A DNA stretch of 64,000 nt from CAYPYI01 sp964415085. Lineage in GTDB: Bacteria; Bacillota; Clostridia; Tissierellales; Tissierellaceae. The notes beneath the pieces were generated by a model. It did not search any database and was not told the origin of the DNA. It worked only from the letters and a program-made list of their open reading frames with translations. Below are positions 16,497 to 24,556 of the stretch, piece by piece (position 1 is the first letter of the stretch; every line of letters starts with the position of its first letter). The position numbers were made by a program, and so were the translations under genes. The stretch is taken from contig CAYPYI010000002.1 of the NCBI GenBank assembly GCA_964415085.1, forward strand, positions 13,253-77,252. The letters are read 5' to 3'.

Positions 16497-17503
16497 AATT
16501 TATCCTCCTCGTTAATCTGTTTTAAATTTTCTTCTATTATACTTATTACTTCTTTATTTGTAAAGGTAATTCCTTGTCTAATTGCATTTTTTATTGCAAG
16601 TTCATCACTACTACCATGTGCTTTAATTATTGGCTGTAAAGTCCCTAAAAGTGGTGCACCACCATATTCTCTATAATCAAGTTTACCTTGCAATGCTTTA
16701 AGAGATGGTTTTATCAAAAGGGCTCCTAATTTACTTTTAGTATTACTCATCAAGGCCTCTTTTATCTGTCCCATTAAGCTTATAGCTACACCTTCTGTTA
16801 CTTTTAAGATAATATTTCCTACAAATCCATCAGCTACTATAACATCTGCTGTGCCCAATGGAATATCTCTACCCTCAATATTTCCAATAAAGTTAATGTG
16901 ATTATTTTTTTCAAGTAATTTATATGCACTCTTTGTTAATTCATTTCCTTTTTCTGATTCAGTGCCTATATTCGCTAGGCCTATCTTAGGATTATTAACT
17001 CCCAGGACTTCTTCTATGTAAATAGATCCCATAAGTGCAAACTGATCTAGATACTCTGGTTTTGAGTCTATATTTGCTCCAGCATCCACAAGTAAAGATA
17101 CCCCTTTATTAGTTGGATAAACTGTTGTTAATGCTGCTCTACTTATTCCTTTTATTCTTTTTGTTATAAATAAGCCTCCAGCTAACAAAGCGCCTGTACT
17201 TCCAGCTGAAACAAAGAAATCTCCCTTATTTTCTTTTAATGCATTTAATCCAACCACTACTGTTGAATCCTTTTTCCTTCTAATACCTAAAGCCGGGTCA
17301 TCTTCATTTGTAATAACTTCTGATGCATGCAGAATTTCAATTTTACTTCTATCGAAATCGTATTTATCAATCTCTTTTTGTAGAATTTTTTCATCTCCTA
17401 CTAATAAAACATCTACATCATATTCTTTAATAGCATCAATAGTACCTTTTACAATAGATACTGGTGCATTATCTCCACCCATACCATCTACTATTACTTT
17501 CAT
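16493..17503 (-). CDS. plsX: Phosphate acyltransferase PlsX
   Basis: A 336-residue enzyme that converts acyl-ACP to acyl-phosphate, the donor for PlsY, which is encoded in this window at 51203-51796. Typical segments: MKVIVDGMGGDNAP at the N-terminus, HASEVI, DPALGIRRKKDSTVV, SAGSTGALLAGG, ADGFVGNIILK and GGAPLLG. AGGAGGGG precedes the ATG. It follows rpmF after a terminator-like hairpin, and no clear promoter is visible in the 75 bases between them. Confidence 0.97.
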   Translation of the reverse strand: MKVIVDGMGGDNAPVSIVKGTIDAIKEYDVDVLLVGDEKILQKEIDKYDFDRSKIEILHASEVITNEDDPALGIRRKKDSTVVVGLNALKENKGDFFVSAGSTGALLAGGLFITKRIKGISRAALTTVYPTNKGVSLLVDAGANIDSKPEYLDQFALMGSIYIEEVLGVNNPKIGLANIGTESEKGNELTKSAYKLLEKNNHINFIGNIEGRDIPLGTADVIVADGFVGNIILKVTEGVAISLMGQIKEALMSNTKSKLGALLIKPSLKALQGKLDYREYGGAPLLGTLQPIIKAHGSSDELAIKNAIRQGITFTNKEVISIIEENLKQINEEDKL

Positions 17504-17539
17504 ATTACCCCTCCTGTATGTAACAGAATATATAAGTAT

Positions 17540-17572
17540 TAATAAAATAAGATAGTAGGAGATCCTACTATC
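17540..17572 (-). terminator. Hairpin terminator between rpmF and plsX
   Basis: Arms GATAGTAGGA/TCCTACTATC around a two-base centre (17551-17572). The minus strand then reads TTATTTTATTA, a T-rich but interrupted tail, so termination may be partial. Confidence 0.65.
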
Positions 17573-17578
17573 TTTTAA

Positions 17579-17758
17579 TTATTCTACCTCTACTACTGCT
17601 TTATTGCTATAATAGCCACATGCTCTACACACTCTATGTGGTAGTTTTGGTTCATGACATTGTGGACATTCTGATATAGTAGCTTTATTTAATCTATAAG
17701 CTGAAGCTCTTCTTTTATTTTTTCTTGCTTTAGATGTACGTCTTTTTGGTACTGCCAT
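17579..17758 (-). CDS. rpmF: 50S ribosomal protein L32 (zinc-ribbon form)
   Basis: A 59-residue protein too short for many ORF cut-offs. It begins MAVPKRRTSKARKNKRRA, the L32 signature, and carries two CxxC pairs (CPQC and CRAC) that bind zinc, so this is the zinc-containing paralogue. The ATG at 17758 has GGGAGGTG upstream. It follows DUF177 by 14 bases, the DUF177-rpmF pair being conserved across most bacteria. Confidence 0.96.
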   Translation of the reverse strand: MAVPKRRTSKARKNKRRASAYRLNKATISECPQCHEPKLPHRVCRACGYYSNKAVVEVE

Positions 17759-17772
17759 TTACTACACCTCCC

Positions 17773-18312
17773 TTAATCTTCAATAACTAGATTTTTTAAT
17801 TTTTCCAATCTGGGATCTATGAAGTCTGTATCACAACTACAAGTATCTTTGTTCAAGTCTGTTCCGCATACTTTACAAAGACCTTTACAGTTATCCATAC
17901 ATAATGTTCTCATTGGTAAAGATGAAGTTACTTCCATTAATACGTACTCATCTAAATCTAAGATTCCATTACTATAATATATAGGTACATCATAATTCTC
18001 AATTACAATATCCTCATCTGTATTATGCTCATATGATTCCTGTATTTCTTCAAGTTTTCCAGATAATGATGTTTCCACGTTTTCTTTAACGATTTCTAAG
18101 CATCTTGCACAGTTAGTTTCATAGCTGTATAAGATTTTCATGTCTAAATGTAATCCATCTATTGCTTTAATAACTTGACCATTATATTTAATAGGTCCTG
18201 TTATTTTATGCATTTTAAGTTTGTTGTTTAAATCACTCTCTACAATTTCTCCCTCAAACGGAACTACATTATCAACCTTATTTAATAAAACTGATAAATC
18301 TAATTTCATCAT
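17773..18312 (-). CDS. DUF177 / YceD-family protein
   Basis: A 179-residue member of the YceD/DUF177 family, thought to be involved in ribosome assembly or 23S rRNA accumulation and nearly always encoded directly before rpmF. The central CARCL and the C-terminal cysteine cluster (CMDNC, CKVCG, CSCD) suggest zinc binding, as in many Firmicutes members. Two ATG codons are adjacent at the start. It is the first gene after a consensus promoter. Confidence 0.9.
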   Translation of the reverse strand: MMKLDLSVLLNKVDNVVPFEGEIVESDLNNKLKMHKITGPIKYNGQVIKAIDGLHLDMKILYSYETNCARCLEIVKENVETSLSGKLEEIQESYEHNTDEDIVIENYDVPIYYSNGILDLDEYVLMEVTSSLPMRTLCMDNCKGLCKVCGTDLNKDTCSCDTDFIDPRLEKLKNLVIED

Positions 18313-18340
18313 AATTCACCTCTTAAAACTAACAAACTTT

Positions 18341-18369
18341 ATTATATAGAGGTAGATTATATTTGTCAA
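18341..18369 (-). promoter_or_regulatory. Consensus sigma-A promoter for DUF177-rpmF
   Basis: Minus-strand TTGACA (18369-18364), 17-base spacer, TATAAT (18346-18341): a perfect match to both boxes. The -35 box lies three bases from the ackA stop codon. Confidence 0.85.
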
Positions 18370-18372
18370 GAA

Positions 18373-19572
18373 TTATCTATTCTCTACTAATCTAAGAGTA
18401 TCTCTTGCTATCATTAATTCTTCATTAGTTGGTATAACTAATACCTTAACTTTACTGTCTTCTGTATTAACGAAAGCTTCTTTACCTCTCATGTCGTTAA
18501 GTTCTTTATCAACTTTAACCCCTAAGAATTCTAAGTTCTTACAAATATCTTCTCTTAATACCCCTGAGTTTTCTCCAATTCCTGCTGTAAATACAATTGC
18601 ATCTAACCCATTCATTGAAGCAGCATAAGCAGCTACATATTTAGTTGCTCTTGTAATGAATATATCTAATGCAAGTCTTGCTCTTTCGTTTCCTTCATTA
18701 GCAGCTATTTCTAAATCTCTAAAGTCACTACTTAATCCAGATACACCTAATACTCCTGACTCTTTATTCATTACATTGTTTATTTCTTCTTTTGATAATC
18801 CTTCTTTTTCCATTATAAATGGTATTATTGCTGGATCTATATCTCCACATCTTGTACCCATAGCTAAACCTTCAAGTGGTGTAAAGCCCATGCTTGTATC
18901 AATAGATTTTCCACCGTCTACAGCAGTTATACTTGAACCATTTCCTAAGTGACAAGTAATCATTTTGATATCTTCAATGTCTTTTCCTAACATTTCAGCA
19001 GCTCTTTGTGATACATATTTATGAGATGTACCATGGAATCCATATCTTCTTACTCTATAATTTTCATAATATTCATATGGTAATGGGTAGATATAGTTTT
19101 CTGCTGGTATAGTTTGATGGAAAGCTGTATCAAATACTCCAACCATTGGTGTGTTTGGCATTAATTCTTGACATGCTTCAATTCCTATAATATTTGGTGG
19201 ATTATGTAATGGAGCAAGCTCTATACAATCTTCTAAAGCTTTCATAACCTCATCATTTATTAACACGGATTCAGCAAATGCTTCTCCACCATGAACAACT
19301 CTGTGTCCTACTGCATCTATTTCTTCTAAAGATGCTACTGCACCATATTCATCATGTACTAATGATTCTAATACTAACTCTAAAGCTCTTTTATGATCAT
19401 TCATAACTTCTTCTATAACTACTTTATCTTTACCAGTAGTTTCATGTTTTATAACTGATCCTTCAATTCCAATTCTTTCTACTAAACCTATAGCTAGTAC
19501 TTCTTCACCATTTGTATTGATTAATTGGTATTTTAATGAAGAACTACCACAGTTGATAACTAAAATATTCAT
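18373..19572 (-). CDS. ackA: Acetate kinase
   Basis: A 399-residue acetate kinase making ATP from acetyl phosphate, the last step of fermentative acetate formation. Motifs: MNILVINCGSSSLKYQL with the nucleotide-binding loop, VVHGG, FDTAFHQTIP, RRYGFHGTSHKYV, CHLGNGSS, MGTRCGDIDP and VFTAGIGENS. The pta gene is not adjacent. The gene is monocistronic by layout, with its own promoter (19603-19631) in the divergent region shared with tmcAL. Confidence 0.97.
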   Translation of the reverse strand: MNILVINCGSSSLKYQLINTNGEEVLAIGLVERIGIEGSVIKHETTGKDKVVIEEVMNDHKRALELVLESLVHDEYGAVASLEEIDAVGHRVVHGGEAFAESVLINDEVMKALEDCIELAPLHNPPNIIGIEACQELMPNTPMVGVFDTAFHQTIPAENYIYPLPYEYYENYRVRRYGFHGTSHKYVSQRAAEMLGKDIEDIKMITCHLGNGSSITAVDGGKSIDTSMGFTPLEGLAMGTRCGDIDPAIIPFIMEKEGLSKEEINNVMNKESGVLGVSGLSSDFRDLEIAANEGNERARLALDIFITRATKYVAAYAASMNGLDAIVFTAGIGENSGVLREDICKNLEFLGVKVDKELNDMRGKEAFVNTEDSKVKVLVIPTNEELMIARDTLRLVENR

Positions 19573-19602
19573 TTACATTCCTCCTATTCATCTATCATAA
19601 CA

Positions 19603-19631
19603 ATGATATTACAAATTTAAGAAAAAATCAA
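19603..19631 (-). promoter_or_regulatory. Promoter for ackA
   Basis: Minus-strand TTGATT (19631-19626), 17-base spacer, TATCAT (19608-19603), about 30 bases before the start codon. Confidence 0.55.
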
Positions 19632-19644
19632 TATTACATTATGA

Positions 19645-19650
19645 TATAAT
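19645..19650 (+). promoter_or_regulatory. Extended -10 promoter for tmcAL
   Basis: TGATATAAT forms an extended -10 (TGn-TATAAT). No good -35 is seen 16-18 bases upstream, as is common for extended -10 promoters. It points away from the ackA promoter. Confidence 0.55.
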
Positions 19651-19679
19651 GATAATAAATATAAATTAAGGAGGATTCA

Positions 19680-20891
19680 ATGAAGACATTATCAGTAATT
19701 AGTGAATATAATCCTTTTCATCTGGGGCATAAATTACATTTAGAAAAGTCTATGTCTATTACAAATGCCACACACAGTGTTGCTATTATGAGTTCATCTT
19801 TTGTCCAAAGGGGCGAGCCTAGCATAGTTGATAAATGGAAAAGAGCGAGGATGGCTATTGATGGTGGTTTTGATTTAGTTATAGAACTTCCTGTTGTTTA
19901 CTCTTTACAAACAGCCGAACTTTTTTCTTATGGAGCTGTTAAAACTTTAGATTATACAAACTCTATTGACTTTTTATCTTTTGGCTCCGAAGAGGGCAAT
20001 TTAAATTTATTTTATGATATCGCTGAAATCTTAGTTGCAGAGCCTTTAGAATATCAAAAAGTATTATTACAAGAGTTGAAAAAAGGTCTTTCTTTTCCTA
20101 AAGCGCGAGAAATTGCTATTAATAACATTTTAGGATATTCTTCTAATAATATATTAAATAAATCAAATAATATATTGGCTATTGAATATATAAAAGCCTT
20201 GATTAAATTAAGATCTAATATTAAACCAATAACTATAACTAGAGTAGGTTCTAATTATAATGATGATAGTTTTACATCAAATATACCTTCAGCTACGGCT
20301 ATTAGAAAAAGTATTTTAAAAAATGGTTTACAAAGTGTTAAAAATTTCGTGCCAGATACAACTTATAAAATTTTAAAAGAATGTGAAGAGTTTAATAGTC
20401 CTGATAACTACTTGGAGCTAATTAATTATAATTTACTTTCATTAAATGAAAATCATAAGCAGAAATATCTAGATATTAACGATGACTTACTAAATAGATA
20501 TATAAATAATAAAGACTATTATTTGAGTTTTGATGAATTAGTTGAAAGTCTATATACAAAAAACTATACTAAGACGAGGATAAAAAGGTCTTTATTTCAT
20601 ATGCTACTGGATATGAGAAAAGATGATATTTTTTCTTTTATAAACTCCTCAGATAATTATATTAGAATTTTAGCTAGCAATGAAAAAGGCTTTGAAATAC
20701 TAAATAAAATAAAAGAAAATTCAAACACAATCATTATAAACAACTTTAGTAATTCATATAAAACAAATGTAAGTATAATTGATAAGATGTTAGATTACGA
20801 AATAAAAGCTACTAATTTGTATAATCTTGTTTTAAGAGATAAGACTATAAATGAAGATTTCACTAAAAATTTATATATAAAAAAGTCCTAA
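19680..20891 (+). CDS. tmcAL: tRNA(Met) cytidine acetate ligase TmcAL (YlbM)
   Basis: A 403-residue nucleotidyltransferase-fold enzyme that makes N4-acetylcytidine at the wobble base of elongator tRNA-Met using acetate and ATP. The HxGH-type motif is visible as NPFHLGH near the N-terminus (ISEYNPFHLGHKLHLEKS), followed by SSFVQRGEPSIVDKW and the ATAIRKS segment. The ATG has GGAGG seven bases upstream. It is divergent from ackA, an association seen in other Clostridia. Confidence 0.93.
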   Translation: MKTLSVISEYNPFHLGHKLHLEKSMSITNATHSVAIMSSSFVQRGEPSIVDKWKRARMAIDGGFDLVIELPVVYSLQTAELFSYGAVKTLDYTNSIDFLSFGSEEGNLNLFYDIAEILVAEPLEYQKVLLQELKKGLSFPKAREIAINNILGYSSNNILNKSNNILAIEYIKALIKLRSNIKPITITRVGSNYNDDSFTSNIPSATAIRKSILKNGLQSVKNFVPDTTYKILKECEEFNSPDNYLELINYNLLSLNENHKQKYLDINDDLLNRYINNKDYYLSFDELVESLYTKNYTKTRIKRSLFHMLLDMRKDDIFSFINSSDNYIRILASNEKGFEILNKIKENSNTIIINNFSNSYKTNVSIIDKMLDYEIKATNLYNLVLRDKTINEDFTKNLYIKKS

Positions 20892-20904
20892 TAATTAGGA
20901 CTTT
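20881..20904. terminator. Bidirectional terminator between tmcAL and the coiled-coil gene
   Basis: Hairpin AAAGTCCTAA/TTAGGACTTT between the converging genes, containing the tmcAL stop. On the minus strand it is followed by TTTTTTATATA, a good terminator for the gene at 20903-21343. On the plus strand the T run is short. Confidence 0.7.
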
Positions 20905-21343
20905 AGCTTCTTAATTCTTCTCTATTATCATTAATAAGTTCTACTAATTCTTGTAATTTTTCCTGAGTATTCATAAGTAATGAATCAGCATATTCTAAAG
21001 CACCTAATCTAATTTCATTAGCAGCTTCTTGTGCTTTATAAAGTATTTCTTCAGCTCTTTCTTCTGCAGCTGTTGTTATCCTACTATCTTCTACCATTTC
21101 CCTTACTTTTTCTTCAGTATCTCTTTGAATTTGCATAGCTTCTCTTTCAGCTTCTCCAATTATTCTTTCTTTTTCTTCTTTAATCCAAGAAGCTTGTTGC
21201 ATTTCATCTGGTAATCTGATCCTTATTTCTCTGATTATGTCTAATATTTCTTCTGAGTCAACCATAACTTTTTTAGTTAATGGTACACTTGAACCATCTT
21301 CAATAATATCTTCCATCTCATCTATTAGTTTTAAAACATCCAT
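20903..21343 (-). CDS. Coiled-coil protein of V-ATPase E/H or DivIVA-like kind
   Basis: A 146-residue, mostly helical, highly charged protein with continuous heptads from about residue 58 to the end (EEKERIIGEAEREAMQ...). Such proteins next to coaD in Clostridia are often labelled ATPase or V-type ATPase subunit E-like because of their coiled coil. No ATP-binding motif is present, so that label is only similarity of composition. It is seven bases downstream of coaD and probably co-transcribed with rsmD-coaD. Function unknown; a scaffold or cell-division role is speculation. Confidence 0.75.
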   Translation of the reverse strand: MDVLKLIDEMEDIIEDGSSVPLTKKVMVDSEEILDIIREIRIRLPDEMQQASWIKEEKERIIGEAEREAMQIQRDTEEKVREMVEDSRITTAAEERAEEILYKAQEAANEIRLGALEYADSLLMNTQEKLQELVELINDNREELRS

Positions 21344-21349
21344 GACTAT

Positions 21350-21829
21350 TTACTCCCTCCTATACTTTTCTATAAGTGCTTCTTCCACTACCTTAGGAAC
21401 AAAACAAGATACATTTCCACCATAGTATGCTATCTCTCTTACTATACTTGAACTTAAATATACATGTTCTCCTCTGGAAATCATAAATAATGTTTCTAAA
21501 TCGTCATTCATTTTTCTATTAACTAAGGCCATTTGCATTTCATATTCAAAATCTGAAATAGCTCTTAATCCTCTAATTAGAGTTGTACAATCCCTATGTT
21601 TTGCATAATCTGTTAAAAGACCTGAAAAACTATCTACCTCTACATTTGGATATTTTTTTGTTGTTTCTCTTAATAACTCTAACCTCTCTTCTATTGTAAA
21701 GGTACCTTCTTTTGAATTATTATTTAATACTGCTACAACAACATTATCAAACTTTTTTGCACATCTTTCTATTATATCTAAATGACCATAAGTTACTGGG
21801 TCAAAACTCCCCGGATAAATTACTTCCAT
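21350..21829 (-). CDS. coaD: Phosphopantetheine adenylyltransferase
   Basis: A 159-residue enzyme making dephospho-CoA from 4'-phosphopantetheine and ATP. Motifs: YPGSFDPVTYGHLDII with the T/HxGH loop, LIRGLRAISDFEYE and SSSIVREIA. It follows rsmD by ten bases, a pairing conserved across Firmicutes. The window also carries coaBC, another step of the same pathway, at 38607-39806. Confidence 0.97.
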   Translation of the reverse strand: MEVIYPGSFDPVTYGHLDIIERCAKKFDNVVVAVLNNNSKEGTFTIEERLELLRETTKKYPNVEVDSFSGLLTDYAKHRDCTTLIRGLRAISDFEYEMQMALVNRKMNDDLETLFMISRGEHVYLSSSIVREIAYYGGNVSCFVPKVVEEALIEKYRRE

Positions 21830-21839
21830 TTCTGCCTCC

Positions 21840-22394
21840 TTATATAATAGGTAATAAAAAAGTTACACTCTTATTACCATATCGTCTAACATCTTTAATT
21901 TCATAATTTTCATTTTCTTCTACTTTATAATCACTTTTATGCTCTATTATTATAAGAGACTTATTTTTCACTATATTTTTTTCAAATAATAAAGTAATTG
22001 AATTCTTAAGTAACAAAGTATCATCAAAAGGAGGATCTAAATATACATAATCAAAACTTTTATTTTGCTTAGCTAACTTTTCAATTACATTTTTATCTTT
22101 TCCTTTAATCACAACTGCCTGATCATTTAACTTTGTATGTTTTAAGTTTTCTTTAATTGTTGATATTGCTAAAGAAGAATCATCTATAAAATAGGCTTTT
22201 TTTGCTCCCCTACTTAAAAACTCTATTCCTATAGCACCTGAACCTGCAAATAGATCTAAGATTTCTGAATCCTCATCAATAGATCCTATTATATTAAAAA
22301 CCGACTCCTTAATTCTATCCTCTGTTGGTCTAGTGAATTCAGTTTTAGGTTGTTTAAGTTTGTGTCCCTTCTTAAATCCTGATATTACTCTCAT
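21840..22394 (-). CDS. rsmD: 16S rRNA (guanine966-N2)-methyltransferase RsmD
   Basis: A 184-residue class I SAM methyltransferase. Visible: MRVISGFKKGHKL at the start, the RPTEDRIKESVFNI motif, the SAM-binding DLFAGSGAIGIE and catalytic DPPF. It modifies G966 of 16S rRNA during 30S assembly. It begins the rsmD-coaD-coiled-coil unit behind a promoter at 22426-22454. Confidence 0.96.
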   Translation of the reverse strand: MRVISGFKKGHKLKQPKTEFTRPTEDRIKESVFNIIGSIDEDSEILDLFAGSGAIGIEFLSRGAKKAYFIDDSSLAISTIKENLKHTKLNDQAVVIKGKDKNVIEKLAKQNKSFDYVYLDPPFDDTLLLKNSITLLFEKNIVKNKSLIIIEHKSDYKVEENENYEIKDVRRYGNKSVTFLLPII

Positions 22395-22425
22395 TTTACT
22401 TCTCCTTTATATATAATACATTTTC

Positions 22426-22454
22426 ATTTTATCATATATGATGCATATTGAAAA
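22426..22454 (-). promoter_or_regulatory. Promoter for rsmD-coaD
   Basis: Minus-strand TTTTCA (22454-22449), 17-base spacer, TAAAAT (22431-22426) with an upstream TG making an extended -10. Confidence 0.45.
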
Positions 22455-22456
22455 CC

Positions 22457-24511
22457 TTAATTTCGTGTTTTATCCAATGTTACACCTGAAAAGAGCGTAT
22501 TAATTTCTTTTTTTAGATATTTATTAGATTCCTTTTCAAGTAATAAGTCATCTTTTAAAATCTCTTTACACTCTAACTGTACCAACTTAAGGATTTCCAT
22601 GTGTTCAAACAAATTAGCAATTTTAAGTTCTGGAAGCCCATGCTGCCTTGTACCAAAAAATTCTCCAGGTCCTCTTAGTTCTAAGTCTTTTTCAGATATT
22701 TCAAAGCCATCTTCAGACTCTATCATTATTTTCATTCGCTCCAATGATATATCTGTTAACTTCTCATTAATTAATATACAATATGACTTATATTCACCTC
22801 TTCCAACACGGCCTCTTAACTGATGAAGTTGAGCAAGTCCAAATCTTTCCGCATTAAAAATCACCATAATACTTGCATTAGGAACATTAACACCCACTTC
22901 AATTACCGTTGTAGAAATAAGTATATCAATCTCTTTATTTTTAAATCTATTCATTATGTCATCTTTTTCGTCACTTTTTAATTTTCCATGTACATAATCA
23001 ATCTTATATTTAGACAAGTTGCTTTGTAGATATTTATTATAAAGGCTTTCTACAGAATATGCTTTTAATTCATCTGAATCTTCTACAAGTGGAGCTACAA
23101 TATAAGCCTGTCTACCCATAGAAAGTTCTTTATCTACAAACTTATTTATTCTTTCAATATAATCCACACCAACGCTAAAGGTACTTATTTTTTTCCTATT
23201 TGGAGGTAGTTCATCTATTACAGATATATCTAAGTCTCCATATAATATATATGCAAGTGTTCTTGGAATAGGTGTGGCAGTCATAACTAAACAATCAGGG
23301 TTTTTCCCTTTTTTATTTAATAATTGTCTTTGCATTACACCAAATCTATGCTGTTCATCAGTAATTACAAGCCCTAATTTATGAAATACCACATCTTCTT
23401 GTATAAGAGCATGAGTTCCTATTACAATATTTATTTTATTAGCTAAAAGATTTTCTTTTATTTTAATTTTTTCTTTTTCCTTAACAGAACCTGTAAGTAA
23501 TTCTACATTTATATCAAAATCTTTAAATGTCTCCTTTAAAGACTCATATTGCTGTTTAGCCAGCACTTCAGTTGGAACCATCATTGCTACTTGATATCCA
23601 TTTTTCACAGCCTTAAACATGCTTAGAATAGCTACAATAGTCTTACCTGAACCAACATCACCCTGAAGAAGTCTATTCATTACTTTTTTGCTTTCCATAT
23701 CACGACTTATTTCTCTAAAAGATCTAGTTTGCGCCTTTGTAAGTTGAAACGGTAATGACTCTAGAAGTTCTTTCATTTCTATTTTTTTATCAAATTGGAT
23801 TGCATCTTCATTTTTACTATTAATATTCTTGAATAAAAATAGTCCTAATTGCAAGAAAAATAATTCTTCAAAGATCAATCTTCTTTTTGCTCTTTCTAAA
23901 ATCAATAAATCACTTGGAAAATGAATATTTTGTATAGCTTCTTTCCTTGATACAAGTTGATATTTATTTTCTATATTTTTAGGTAATAGTTCAACTTCAT
24001 ACTTTAAATATCTATCTATTGCATTGTTGATTATATTTATCAACTGATTATTACTAATACCCTCTGTTAAGTTATATATAGGTATTATTTTACCTATTTT
24101 ATCCTCTTTCCCCTTTAATTCTATTATAGGGTTATGTACTTCATATTTTTTACCATTTTTTTGTACTCTACCATAGACTTTATACTCTCTTCCAGGAAAA
24201 ATTGTATTCTTTAAATAATCTTGATTAAACCATATTAACTCACCTTTAACATCTTCTTGTACAAAAGGTATCTTTAATATACTCATATTTCTTCTTGGTC
24301 TTAATACACTTGGTCTACCTGTTGTAACAATTTCAAGTGTTGCAAATTCGTCTATTATATCTTCATTTAAATTTGATATTTTACTTCTATCTTCAAATTC
24401 CCTTGGAAAAAAATATAAAAGATCTTTGATAGTAAATATCCCTAATCTATTTAAAATCTTTTCTCTTTTAGGACCAACCCCTTTAATTTTATTTATTGAA
24501 TCTTCTAGCAC
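22457..24511 (-). CDS. recG: ATP-dependent DNA helicase RecG
   Basis: A 684-residue branch-migrating helicase that rescues stalled forks. The N-terminal wedge/OB domain is present, followed by helicase motifs: I GDVGSGKT, Ia MVPTEVLA, II DEQHRFG (the RecG variant of DExH), III TATPIPRT, IV-VI including ATVIEVGVN-like TTVIEVGVNVPNA, QLRGRVGRG, and the C-terminal TRP motif region EFFGTRQHG. It lies between fakA and rsmD as in many Firmicutes. Confidence 0.97.
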   Translation of the reverse strand: MLEDSINKIKGVGPKREKILNRLGIFTIKDLLYFFPREFEDRSKISNLNEDIIDEFATLEIVTTGRPSVLRPRRNMSILKIPFVQEDVKGELIWFNQDYLKNTIFPGREYKVYGRVQKNGKKYEVHNPIIELKGKEDKIGKIIPIYNLTEGISNNQLINIINNAIDRYLKYEVELLPKNIENKYQLVSRKEAIQNIHFPSDLLILERAKRRLIFEELFFLQLGLFLFKNINSKNEDAIQFDKKIEMKELLESLPFQLTKAQTRSFREISRDMESKKVMNRLLQGDVGSGKTIVAILSMFKAVKNGYQVAMMVPTEVLAKQQYESLKETFKDFDINVELLTGSVKEKEKIKIKENLLANKINIVIGTHALIQEDVVFHKLGLVITDEQHRFGVMQRQLLNKKGKNPDCLVMTATPIPRTLAYILYGDLDISVIDELPPNRKKISTFSVGVDYIERINKFVDKELSMGRQAYIVAPLVEDSDELKAYSVESLYNKYLQSNLSKYKIDYVHGKLKSDEKDDIMNRFKNKEIDILISTTVIEVGVNVPNASIMVIFNAERFGLAQLHQLRGRVGRGEYKSYCILINEKLTDISLERMKIMIESEDGFEISEKDLELRGPGEFFGTRQHGLPELKIANLFEHMEILKLVQLECKEILKDDLLLEKESNKYLKKEINTLFSGVTLDKTRN

Positions 24512-24524
24512 ATTTATCCCTCCT

Positions 24525-24556
24525 TAAAAAATTAAACCCTACATATTGTAGGGTTT
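24525..24556 (-). terminator. Rho-independent terminator after fakA
   Basis: Minus-strand hairpin AAACCCTAC/GTAGGGTTT followed by AATTTTTT. The stem ends at the fakA stop codon. recG directly follows, so some readthrough is likely. Confidence 0.75.
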
